This document shows positions 16,683 to 23,419 of a stretch of 64,000 nucleotides of DNA, piece after piece (the stretch's first letter is position 1; the number at the start of each line of letters is the position of its first letter). Below the pieces are notes generated by a model. That model did not search any database, was not told the DNA's origin, and saw only the letters and a program-made list of their open reading frames with translations. The stretch comes from Sphingobacteriales bacterium 50-39 (GTDB lineage Bacteria; Bacteroidota; Bacteroidia; Chitinophagales; Chitinophagaceae): NCBI GenBank assembly GCA_001898505.1, contig MKTZ01000025.1, positions 186,001-250,000 on the forward strand. Direction: 5' to 3'. The position numbers were made by a program, and so were the translations under genes.

Positions 16683-16719
16683 GAGCCGCAGAAAGCGGCT
16701 CGTCAGAAAGACAGACATT
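16683..16719 (+). repeat. Double-hairpin repeat, copy 1 (37 bp)
   Basis: GAGCCGC and GCGGCTC pair around a 5-base loop (16683-16701), followed at once by GTCAGAAAGAC (16702-16712) and AGACATT (16713-16719). A copy of exactly the same length lies at 33174-33210 with compensatory changes. This copy sits 14 bp after the stop codon of the preceding gene. It could be a REP-like element or a conserved RNA structure. Confidence 0.6.
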
Positions 16720-16787
16720 GGATATAACGTATTTAACGATACCCAACCCTTAGAGCATACTGCGCGTGTTACATATAGGAAGCTGAG

Positions 16788-16807
16788 TCCGCGGCGAAAG
16801 TCGCGGA
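16788..16807. repeat. Hairpin in the gene-free region
   Basis: TCCGCG (16788-16793) pairs with CGCGGA (16802-16807) across an 8-base loop, extended outward by CTGA/TCAG at 16783-16786 and 16811-16814. A short T run follows. It is part of the dense hairpin array between 16683 and 17365 that holds no credible gene. Confidence 0.5.
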
Positions 16808-16939
16808 TTTTCAGTTTTTAGGCCGAGCACAGCGAAGGCCGCTCCCGACCAGGAAGCAATAAAACAGCGTCCGTGTAATGGCCCGGACCGGTAGGTCCGA
16901 CTCCTTGCCAAAGTATAGAAACGTTTTATAGACCTTGTA

Positions 16940-16977
16940 AAGGTCGTGATCGAACCTGGCGGTTCGATCACGACTTT
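16940..16977. repeat. Long perfect hairpin in the gene-free region
   Basis: GTCGTGATCGAAC (16943-16955) pairs perfectly with GTTCGATCACGAC (16962-16974) over a 6-base loop. Flanking A-T and G-T pairs lengthen the stem to about 16 bp. It is too long and perfect to be chance in a non-coding stretch. It resembles neither a tRNA arm in context nor a simple terminator. Confidence 0.55.
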
Positions 16978-16990
16978 AAGGTTTATGATG

Positions 16991-17014
16991 GCCTCCCTGA
17001 CGGGAGGCTTTTGT
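16991..17014 (+). terminator. Intrinsic-terminator-like hairpin
   Basis: GCCTCCC (16991-16997) pairs with GGGAGGC (17002-17008) over a 4-base loop and is followed by TTTTGTT. This would terminate a rightward transcript entering the gene-free region, either read-through from the gene at 16202 or an unannotated RNA. Confidence 0.5.
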
Positions 17015-17037
17015 TGGCGGCGGCCGCCGCCCAACAA
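17011..17037. repeat. GC-rich palindrome
   Basis: TTGTTGG, a CGG repeat, its complement and CCAACAA form an almost perfect palindrome with one unpaired C, overlapping the end of the preceding terminator-like hairpin. The TTGTTGG arm reuses that hairpin's T-rich tail, so the two structures compete. Confidence 0.45.
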
Positions 17038-17040
17038 AAA

Positions 17041-17066
17041 AGGTCGGCTGTAGAAACAGCTGACCT
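17041..17066. repeat. Hairpin with AGAA loop
   Basis: AGGTCGGCTGT (17041-17051) pairs with ACAGCTGACCT (17056-17066), all Watson-Crick except one G-T pair, over a 4-base AGAA loop. It continues the hairpin array. Confidence 0.5.
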
Positions 17067-17125
17067 CTAACGATTGCTTGCCATATGAAAAATCTTTATA
17101 TCGAACTATCGATTGTTGTCGTAAT

Positions 17126-17170
17126 CTAATGTCTGGGACCTTCGGTCCTGGACAACGAGCCTGGCTCGTT
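17126..17170 (-). repeat. Double-hairpin repeat, diverged copy 3 (minus strand)
   Basis: Read on the minus strand this is AACGAG/CTCGTT (17154-17170), a short linker, GGACC-GAA-GGTCC (17136-17148) and AGACATTA ending near 17127. The order hairpin, GAA-loop hairpin, AGACATT is that of copies 1 and 2, with different stem sequences, a slightly longer linker and one extra C before AGACATT. Confidence 0.5.
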
Positions 17171-17299
17171 CTGGATGACACAAATATAGGGTGGTTTTTC
17201 AGGGCCGGGAATACAACTTAGTGGTAATTCTATCATGCCAAAGGCTTAAAATATTGGCAAAACCCTTGACAGTATTGCGTTTAGCTAAAAATATCATAT

Positions 17300-17336
17300 G
17301 ATGTCCAAGCCAATTCGGGGACATCCCCCGAATTGG
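17300..17336. other. Possible H-type pseudoknot
   Basis: CCAATTCGGGG (17310-17320) pairs with CCCCGAATTGG (17326-17336). The five loop bases ACATC (17321-17325) are complementary to GATGT (17300-17304), and the full GATGTCC can alternatively pair with GGACATC (17319-17325). The strand order a, b, a', b' is that of a pseudoknot, or of two mutually exclusive stems. A second strong hairpin starts on the next base. Confidence 0.45.
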
Positions 17337-17365
17337 AAGGCCGCCTGTGTTAAACAGGCGGCCTT
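17337..17365. terminator. Strong 12-bp hairpin after the pseudoknot-like element
   Basis: AAGGCCGCCTGT (17337-17348) pairs perfectly with ACAGGCGGCCTT (17354-17365) over a 5-base loop. The 3' side reads TTTGGTCT, so it is only weakly T-rich; rightward termination is possible but not certain. Between 17366 and 17542 I see nothing but AT-rich leader for the next gene. Confidence 0.4.
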
Positions 17366-17542
17366 TGGTCTAAGATAAGATCGAATGGTTCATGGCACTG
17401 ATGAGATACGTCCCCTGAAGGGCATAAAGGTAGTAAATACTAAAATAATTAGCAAATATTTCCTTAACAATTTAGTAATCCGGCAGGAGCCCCTTATTTT
17501 GTAGATTACTTATCCATTTCCTAATCATTTAAACGCAATTTT

Positions 17543-17926
17543 ATGGCAACACAAGAAGCTGTGATGACCACTGTGGACATCGCCAATCGTCTTTATGAAC
17601 TTTGTAAAGAGGGCCATTATCAACAGGCCCAGGAAGAACTGTTAGCCGATGATGCGCTTAGCATCGAGCCCGTGCATGCGAATGAGAAGGGTGTCCCTTC
17701 AGTGACAGGAAAGGATGCCATTATCAAAAAGGGAGAGCAATTCCAGGAGTCCATCGAGGAACTGCATGGAGTGGGCGCTTCCCAACCCATTGTTGCCGGG
17801 AATCATTTCGCCCTGACCATTACGGTGGATGCCACCTTTAAAGGAATGGGTAAGATGGTCATGGAAGAAGTTGCCGTGTATGAAGTAAGAGATGGAAAGG
17901 TTGTCAAGGAACAGTTCTTCTATTAG
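17543..17926 (+). CDS. SnoaL-like / NTF2-fold protein
   Basis: A 127-residue protein of the SnoaL-like polyketide-cyclase/NTF2 superfamily. VDIANRLYELCKEGHYQQAQEELLADDALSIEP is the N-terminal cone-forming helices and first strand, then VTGKDAIIKKGEQFQ, and the sheet strands HFALTITVDATFKGM, VMEEVAVYEVRDGKVVKEQFFY. The DGKVVKEQFFY ending is the family hallmark. Such proteins are small-molecule-binding or unknown; no catalytic residues can be assigned. It stands alone and is followed by a clean intrinsic terminator. Confidence 0.88.
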   Translation: MATQEAVMTTVDIANRLYELCKEGHYQQAQEELLADDALSIEPVHANEKGVPSVTGKDAIIKKGEQFQESIEELHGVGASQPIVAGNHFALTITVDATFKGMGKMVMEEVAVYEVRDGKVVKEQFFY

Positions 17927-17950
17927 TCATTTCACTATTAAAAGCCTTAG

Positions 17951-17978
17951 AAGCGATCCTCTGCGGGATCGCTTTTTT
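17951..17978 (+). terminator. Intrinsic terminator of the SnoaL-like gene
   Basis: AAGCGATCC (17951-17959) and GGATCGCTT (17966-17974) form a 9-bp stem over a 6-base loop, followed by a run of T. It lies 25 bp after the stop codon. Confidence 0.85.
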
Positions 17979-18088
17979 ATTGGATCCATAGTGGAGTGTT
18001 TTTTCATGTGGTTAAAATCCGTCTATAATTAGTTAAAAAAGAAAAAGCTTCCGGATCATTTCATCCCTACATTTACTTTACCGGACAA

Positions 18089-18160
18089 GCCATGTTCAAC
18101 ACATGGCGAAAGATATCTTCGTTGTCAGTCAAACATGAGTAGAAATGTTTGATTTTTTTT
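18089..18160 (+). promoter_or_regulatory. Structured leader of susC with a terminator-like hairpin
   Basis: The 300 bp between the upstream terminator and susC contain GCCATG/CATGGC (18089-18107) and then TCAAACAT/ATGTTTGA (18129-18152) followed by eight T residues, a textbook intrinsic terminator shape located 125 bp before the susC start. TACATTTA near 18068 is a weak -7 candidate. If transcription starts there, the hairpin would sit in the 5' leader and could act as an attenuator. A further short palindrome, GACATATAAATGTC, lies near 18166-18179. Confidence 0.4.
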
Positions 18161-18284
18161 ATGACCAGACATATAAATGTCATATAGACACTTATTATTT
18201 TACTTCAATTGCCAGTATGAATAAAAACCATTTCCATTCTGCTTGACTAAGCTAACCTTTCATTAAACAAATCAAAACAACGGT

Positions 18285-21284
18285 ATGAGAAAAGTAAAAC
18301 TTCTGCTTTTGAGCATGCTTGTCTTTTGCTGTGCCCATGTCATGGGGCAGTCGAGGACTATTACGGGTAAGGTGGTAGATAGCGCCGGCCACCCGCTGCC
18401 GGGAGCTTCTGTACGTGTAAAAAGCACATCCAAGGGCGTCAGTACTTCCAGTGACGGCAGCTTTTCATTGAGTGTATATAATGGAGCAGTCCTGAGTATC
18501 AGCGCTGTCGGATATGCCGCGCAGGAGATATCGGTGGGCAGTAAAGATTTTTTCGAGATACGACTATCAGCCGGCGCACGCGCCCTGGAAGAGGTGGTGG
18601 TAACGGCGCTCGGTGTCAAGCGGGAAAAGAGGAATCTGACATTCAGCAGCCAGGAGGTAAAGGGGGATGAGCTGGTGAGGGCCAAGGAGCCGAGTATCGT
18701 CAATGCCATGGCCGGCAAGGTATCGGGCGTACAGATCACCAGCTCATCGGGTACTCCCGGCGCCTCCTCCCGTATTGTCATACGGGGTAATTCATCTCCT
18801 ACGAGCGAGAACCAGGCCCTGTTCGTGGTAGACGGGGTACCCATCAATAACGACGAAACGGGCAATATCAGCGGCGGGGCCAACGGCGCCGGCGTCAGCA
18901 GGATCGTGGATATAGACCCTGCCATCATTGAAAATGTGAATGTGCTGAAAGGTGCTGCGGCGACTGCGCTCTATGGTTCGGCCGGAGCAAGGGGAGTAGT
19001 GATCATCACCACCAAAGCGGGTGGCATCGATAGAAAGCCTGTCATCTCTCTTTCTTCAGATCTTTCTTTCGAAAATCCGATATTCCCGAAAAGACAATGG
19101 AAATATGGACAGGGCACGGGCGGTGTATTTTACGATGGAGGAACGAAAAAGACGAGTATGTCCTGGGGGCCGCTGATGGACACTTTGAAGATCAATGGTG
19201 TCAAGGCGCCTACCTATGATCCATACAGCTCGTTCTTTCGGACGGGCCTGACCACGAACAGCACTGCCAGCATATCGGGTGGGGGTAATAATTCCGGCTA
19301 TTATATGTCTTACTCCTACCTGGATCAGAAGGGCATCGTGCCAAAAAACGAATTGACAAGGCATTCTCTCTTCTTTAAATACAATGCCAGGGTGGGACAG
19401 AAGCTGAATACCATCTTCCAGATAGGATACAGCAACTCGGTACAGGACAGGCTGCCGGAAGGTCAGAGCAACGGTCCTTTGTTTGTATTGCTGGTGCAAC
19501 CGATCTCATGGAATCCTTATCCCATCCTGAATCCTGACGGCAGTCAGCGGCTATACCGATTCTCCCGTAACCCGCCTTTATGGGACCTGGACAATGTAAA
19601 GAATGTGTCGCAGGTCAATCGGTTCATACCCGTGTTCACAGCGAACTATACGCCTACGTCCTGGCTGACGGTGACCGAAAGGGTGGGGGCCGATATCTAT
19701 ATCGAGCAGGACAAGTATACGGAGTCTCCCAGTCCCGCCATAAGTCTGAAAGGACAGATACTGGATCAAAATATCAATTTCCGGCAGTTCAATCATGACC
19801 TTATCATCAGCGCCGTAAAGGACTTTGGAAAATTCCATGTCAATCTGCTGGCGGGTAATAACCTCTTCTCGACCTATAATCAATATGTCAATATCAAGGG
19901 TGTCGGCATTACCGTGGATAATTTCAACAATGTTTCCGCTACCAGCACCATATCGGCGACGGAGGCGCATTACCAGACACGTAAAGTGGGGTTCTATTCG
20001 CAGGCCAATATCGAGTACAACCGATGCCTGGTATTGTCCCTAACGGGCAGGTATGACGGAAGCTCGGTCCTGGCCAGCAACAAACAGTTCTATCCTTACG
20101 GTTCGGCTGCTGCCAGCTTTATCTTTTCGGAACTGCTGCCGGACCAGCTGCGGTCGGCCATCAGTTTTGCCAAGGTGCGTTTTTCCTATGCCACCGTGGG
20201 TAATGATGTCATCGGCGCTTATTCGCTGCAGACGCCTTTTGTCAACCAGTACAGGAACGGAAATCCTTATCCGTTCCAGGGACAATCCGGATTCCTGCTG
20301 TCCAATATACTGGGCAATCCCACCTTGCAGAACGAGCGGCTCAACGAGATGGAGGGCGGACTGGAAGCTAAATTCCTGGACAACCGTATCGGTTTCGAAG
20401 GGTCCTATTTTTATAGAAAGACAAATCACGGTATCATCCCCGGTGTTTCCATTTCTTCCGCCACAGGTTATAACGGCACAGCTGTAAATACCGCCTCTAT
20501 TCAGAATAAGGGTATCGAGCTGCTGTTCACGGCCACTCCTGTTAAAACGAGGGATATCAGCTGGGATATCACGATCAACTGGACCCGTATCCGAAATAAG
20601 GTGCTGGCATTGTATCCGGGTCTGAACCAGTTGGGTCGTGTCATCGTCGGACAACCGTTCAATGTTTTCTACGGGCCAAGATACCAGCGGGATTCTGCCA
20701 CCGGGCAGCTCCTCATCGGAGCCAACGGCATGCCGCTCGTCGCCAGCGACCAAGGTGTTGTAGGTGATCCCAATCCCGACTGGCTGGCCGGTGTAACCAA
20801 TAACATACGATACAAGCGTCTTTCTCTCAGCTTCTTCTTTGATTATAAAAAAGGAGGGGACGTTGCCAATGAAGTAGAGGGACTGGCCTTTTTCTATGGT
20901 ACAGCCAAGGTTACGGAGAACAGACAGCCATTTGTCGTAAAGGGTATCAGCGAGGTCGATGGCAAGCCCAACAAAGTCGTAGTGAATGCGCAGGCTTATT
21001 ATACTACCCGCCAATACGAGTCCTCCATACAGGACGGCACTTATCTGAAGCTAAGGAATGTTACGCTGACCTATGACATACAGCCATCCTTATTGGGTAA
21101 GACCCCGATAAAGGCAGCCAGCCTTGCCGTATCCGGCCGGAACCTGTGGATCTATGCTCCGCATTTCACCGGGGGGGATCCTGAGGCCGGGTCGTATGGG
21201 TCGGGGAACGGCGTACAGGGAATATACTCATTCTCTACGCCTACTTCACGCTCTTTCAACGTCACGCTTAGATGCAGTTTCTAA
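18285..21284 (+). CDS. SusC/RagA-family TonB-linked outer-membrane transporter
   Basis: A 999-residue outer-membrane protein. After a signal peptide (to about residue 22, VMGQ) comes a carboxypeptidase-regulatory-like domain (RTITGKVVDSAGHPLPGASV...), then the TonB-box/plug region beginning ALEEVVVTALGVKREKRNL with VVDGVPINN and NVLKGAAATALYGSAGARGVVIITTK, and a long 22-stranded barrel ending in the aromatic VTLRCSF. It forms the import channel of a pedal-bin complex with the SusD-like lipoprotein encoded 50 bp downstream. No glycoside hydrolase, sulfatase or regulator is adjacent, so the nutrient cannot be inferred; the SusD type suggests a substrate other than simple starch. Confidence 0.97.
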   Translation: MRKVKLLLLSMLVFCCAHVMGQSRTITGKVVDSAGHPLPGASVRVKSTSKGVSTSSDGSFSLSVYNGAVLSISAVGYAAQEISVGSKDFFEIRLSAGARALEEVVVTALGVKREKRNLTFSSQEVKGDELVRAKEPSIVNAMAGKVSGVQITSSSGTPGASSRIVIRGNSSPTSENQALFVVDGVPINNDETGNISGGANGAGVSRIVDIDPAIIENVNVLKGAAATALYGSAGARGVVIITTKAGGIDRKPVISLSSDLSFENPIFPKRQWKYGQGTGGVFYDGGTKKTSMSWGPLMDTLKINGVKAPTYDPYSSFFRTGLTTNSTASISGGGNNSGYYMSYSYLDQKGIVPKNELTRHSLFFKYNARVGQKLNTIFQIGYSNSVQDRLPEGQSNGPLFVLLVQPISWNPYPILNPDGSQRLYRFSRNPPLWDLDNVKNVSQVNRFIPVFTANYTPTSWLTVTERVGADIYIEQDKYTESPSPAISLKGQILDQNINFRQFNHDLIISAVKDFGKFHVNLLAGNNLFSTYNQYVNIKGVGITVDNFNNVSATSTISATEAHYQTRKVGFYSQANIEYNRCLVLSLTGRYDGSSVLASNKQFYPYGSAAASFIFSELLPDQLRSAISFAKVRFSYATVGNDVIGAYSLQTPFVNQYRNGNPYPFQGQSGFLLSNILGNPTLQNERLNEMEGGLEAKFLDNRIGFEGSYFYRKTNHGIIPGVSISSATGYNGTAVNTASIQNKGIELLFTATPVKTRDISWDITINWTRIRNKVLALYPGLNQLGRVIVGQPFNVFYGPRYQRDSATGQLLIGANGMPLVASDQGVVGDPNPDWLAGVTNNIRYKRLSLSFFFDYKKGGDVANEVEGLAFFYGTAKVTENRQPFVVKGISEVDGKPNKVVVNAQAYYTTRQYESSIQDGTYLKLRNVTLTYDIQPSLLGKTPIKAASLAVSGRNLWIYAPHFTGGDPEAGSYGSGNGVQGIYSFSTPTSRSFNVTLRCSF

Positions 21285-21302
21285 TGTCATTTAGAGTCCC
21301 TT

Positions 21303-21320
21303 GGCCGAAGGCCCAGACAT
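21303..21320 (+). repeat. Possible half copy of the double-hairpin repeat
   Basis: GGCC-GAA-GGCC (21303-21313), one C, then AGACAT lies in the susC-susD gap. This reproduces the second hairpin and tail of the 37-bp element; the first hairpin is missing. It is short enough to be coincidence. Confidence 0.25.
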
Positions 21321-21334
21321 ACAAATCAAAAAAA

Positions 21335-22729
21335 ATGAGAAAAATAATATTTCTGTTCATCGCTCTGGCTACTGTCACAGGTGGCTGTAAGAAATACCTG
21401 GACGTCAATAAGGACCCCAATAATACACTGGATGTGCAAGAAGACCTGATATTGGCACCATTGGAGACGGATGTGTCGGACTTTATACATGCCGGCTTCT
21501 CACCGGGACAGGGGCCCATTATCCTCCAGTATTTCGGTCAGGTCATCGCCCCCAACCAGCTCAATCCCGGATTGTGGAGCTATCAGATGTTCAACACCGA
21601 TGTGAATGGAGATTGGGATAACTTTTATGTGGTCTGTCTCAACAATATGAAGATCCTCCATGATAAGGGCGTCAAGGACAATAAGCCGAACTATACCGCC
21701 ATCGCAGATATCCTGTCCGCTTTTACATTGGGGACTGCCACGGATTTTTGGGGAGATGTGCCTTATTCGCAGGGCTTTAAGGGCAGTGGTAATTTTACGC
21801 CTGCCTATGACAAACAAGAGGATATCTATAAGACCGTCCAGGACCTTTTGAACGAGGCCATCGGGCTCATCGGCCAGAACGATCCTATCAAACCCAGCGG
21901 GGCGGATTATATTTACCAGGGAGGAATGGGTCAGTGGTTAAAGCTGGCTTATACGCTGAAGGCCCGTTATTTTATGCATCTTACGAAGGCGCCCGGTCAC
22001 ACGGCATCTGTACAGGCTGACAGCGCGCTTGCTGCTCTGGCGAATGGCATGCAGGCTGACGGAGACGATTTTAAATTCCCTTATGCAGGCAGCGCCGGTG
22101 GTGAGGATCCCTGGTACTATGCTTTTGGACAGGTGAGCACGGCTGTCCTCTGCTCGACGTTCATCGACAGTCTGCAAGCCCGGAACGATCCCCGGTTGTC
22201 CAAAATGGCTAAGCCTACGGTGTCCGGAGGGATATACAAAGGACGGACCATCGGTACAACATTGGGTTCACTGGATGACTATTCCTATCCCACCGATTAT
22301 TATGCCGGGGCGGATGCTTACAACTATATCGTGAATTATTCGGAGGCGCAGTTCCTGGCGGCGGAAGCCACGCTGATCCGGTCGGGCGCGGCGGCTGCCG
22401 AACCCATATACCAGGCGGCTATTGCCAATCACATGAAAAAGCTGGGTGTCGGGCAGACCGATATCGATGCCTATATAGCGACCAGGGGAACATTGAGTGC
22501 GGGCAATGCGCTGCAGCGTATTATGGAAGAGAAAAGTATTGCTAACTTCCTCAATGAAGAGAATTTCACCGATTGGAGAAGAACGGGATTCCCGTCGCTG
22601 ACGAAAGTGCAGGGTGGGCTTTCGGATATACCACGCCGGTTGTTGTATCCTGAAAGTGAGATACTCACCAATCCTCAGCCGCAGCAGGCGGCGGTGTTGA
22701 CCGACAGGGTCTGGTGGGATGCGCAATAG
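21335..22729 (+). CDS. SusD/RagB-like nutrient-binding lipoprotein (SusD_2 type)
   Basis: A 464-residue lipoprotein. MRKIIFLFIALATVTGGCKKYLDVNKDPN shows the lipobox TGGC at about residue 18 and the LDVNKDPNN start typical of the SusD_2 (RagB-like) branch. Helical repeats follow, with FWGDVPYSQGF and ALKARYFMHLTK (TPR-like) and the C-terminal NFLNEENFTDWRRTGFPSL and RLLYPESEILTNP blocks that define the family. I choose the ATG at 21335, because the frame upstream to 21272 has no signal-like start. It forms the substrate-capturing lid over the SusC barrel on the cell surface. A bidirectional terminator follows within 12 bp. Confidence 0.95.
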   Translation: MRKIIFLFIALATVTGGCKKYLDVNKDPNNTLDVQEDLILAPLETDVSDFIHAGFSPGQGPIILQYFGQVIAPNQLNPGLWSYQMFNTDVNGDWDNFYVVCLNNMKILHDKGVKDNKPNYTAIADILSAFTLGTATDFWGDVPYSQGFKGSGNFTPAYDKQEDIYKTVQDLLNEAIGLIGQNDPIKPSGADYIYQGGMGQWLKLAYTLKARYFMHLTKAPGHTASVQADSALAALANGMQADGDDFKFPYAGSAGGEDPWYYAFGQVSTAVLCSTFIDSLQARNDPRLSKMAKPTVSGGIYKGRTIGTTLGSLDDYSYPTDYYAGADAYNYIVNYSEAQFLAAEATLIRSGAAAAEPIYQAAIANHMKKLGVGQTDIDAYIATRGTLSAGNALQRIMEEKSIANFLNEENFTDWRRTGFPSLTKVQGGLSDIPRRLLYPESEILTNPQPQQAAVLTDRVWWDAQ

Positions 22730-22739
22730 ATGGCATTTT

Positions 22740-22768
22740 ACAAAAACGGAGCCTGGCTCCGTTTTTGT
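22740..22768. terminator. Bidirectional terminator after susD
   Basis: ACAAAAACGGAG and CTCCGTTTTTGT form a 12-bp stem over a 5-base loop with A and T runs at the two ends. It ends 13 bp before the ATG of the AraC-type gene, separating the Sus pair from the copper cluster. Confidence 0.8.
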
Positions 22769-22780
22769 ATCTTCGCAGGT

Positions 22781-23344
22781 ATGATCCTTTATATAAAGAA
22801 CATGGTCTGCCCCCGGTGTGTACTTGCTGTGGAGCAGGAACTGAAGAAGCTGACGGACAAGCCATTCAAGGTGTCGCTGGGAGAGGTCACATTGGAAGAA
22901 CCACTGCCGGAAAAGGCTCTGCAGCAGTTTAGGGAAGGGCTGCCGGCCCTGGGTTTCGAGCTGCTGGATGATCAACGGCAGCGGCAAATAGAAAAGATAA
23001 AGAACCTGCTGATAGGCCTTGTTCAAAAGGGGGATATGGAGGAGCATTTTAGCCTTAGCGCCTTTCTGGGGTCCGCCTTGCAAAAAGAATATACTGCGGT
23101 GAGCCGCCTGTTCTCCGAAGTGGAGGGCATGACGATAGAACAATACTTTATTTTACTGAAGATAGAAAAGGTAAAGGAGTGGCTGGCCTATGACGAACTT
23201 ACCCTTAACGAAATAGCCTGGAAATTGGGCTATAGCAGCACCGCTCATCTGTCCGCCCAATTCAAGAAAATAACGGGTCTTACGCCCAGCCATTTTAAAA
23301 AGACGGGTAATAGCCGGCGTACTCCCCTGGACGAGATACGGTAG
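22781..23344 (+). CDS. AraC-type regulator with N-terminal HMA-like metal-sensing domain
   Basis: A 187-residue regulator. Residues 1-70 resemble a heavy-metal-associated ferredoxin-like fold: MILYIKNMVCPRCVLAVEQEL carries CxxC at residues 10-13 in the place where HMA domains bind Cu(I), and FKVSLGEVTLEE and LGFELLDD supply the strands. The C-terminal half is an AraC DNA-binding domain (LSAFLGSALQKEYTAVSRLF, then LTLNEIAWKLGYSSTAHLSAQFKKITGLTPSHFKK). I choose the ATG at 22781; TATCTTCG six bases before it is a candidate -7 element, which would make the transcript nearly leaderless. The gene precedes a copper ATPase, so it is most likely the copper sensor of the cluster (inference). Confidence 0.88.
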   Translation: MILYIKNMVCPRCVLAVEQELKKLTDKPFKVSLGEVTLEEPLPEKALQQFREGLPALGFELLDDQRQRQIEKIKNLLIGLVQKGDMEEHFSLSAFLGSALQKEYTAVSRLFSEVEGMTIEQYFILLKIEKVKEWLAYDELTLNEIAWKLGYSSTAHLSAQFKKITGLTPSHFKKTGNSRRTPLDEIR

Positions 23345-23419
23345 TGTCCTACAATATAGTATAACATTTTTACAGGATTGTGTAATGTCCCTGCCACATC
23401 GATGGCCGACCTTTGCTAT

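Noticed and set aside
16943-16974. GGTTCGATCAC resembling a tRNA T-arm
   Set aside because: The sequence is part of a perfect 13-bp hairpin; no acceptor stem, anticodon arm or D-arm can be built around it on either strand.
16750-17181. 143-residue open frame on the minus strand across the hairpin array
   Set aside because: It reads through at least six inverted repeats, has a composition rich in Arg, Ser and Pro with no domain pattern, and no promoter or start context. It is better explained as chance in structured non-coding DNA.
18285-22729. Complete polysaccharide utilisation locus
   Set aside because: Only SusC and SusD are present; there is no hydrolase, sulfatase or dedicated regulator next to them, and the copper cluster follows after a terminator.
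22268-23143. 291-residue minus-strand frame across the susD/AraC junction
   Set aside because: It is antisense to two well-supported genes and a terminator and shows no domain.
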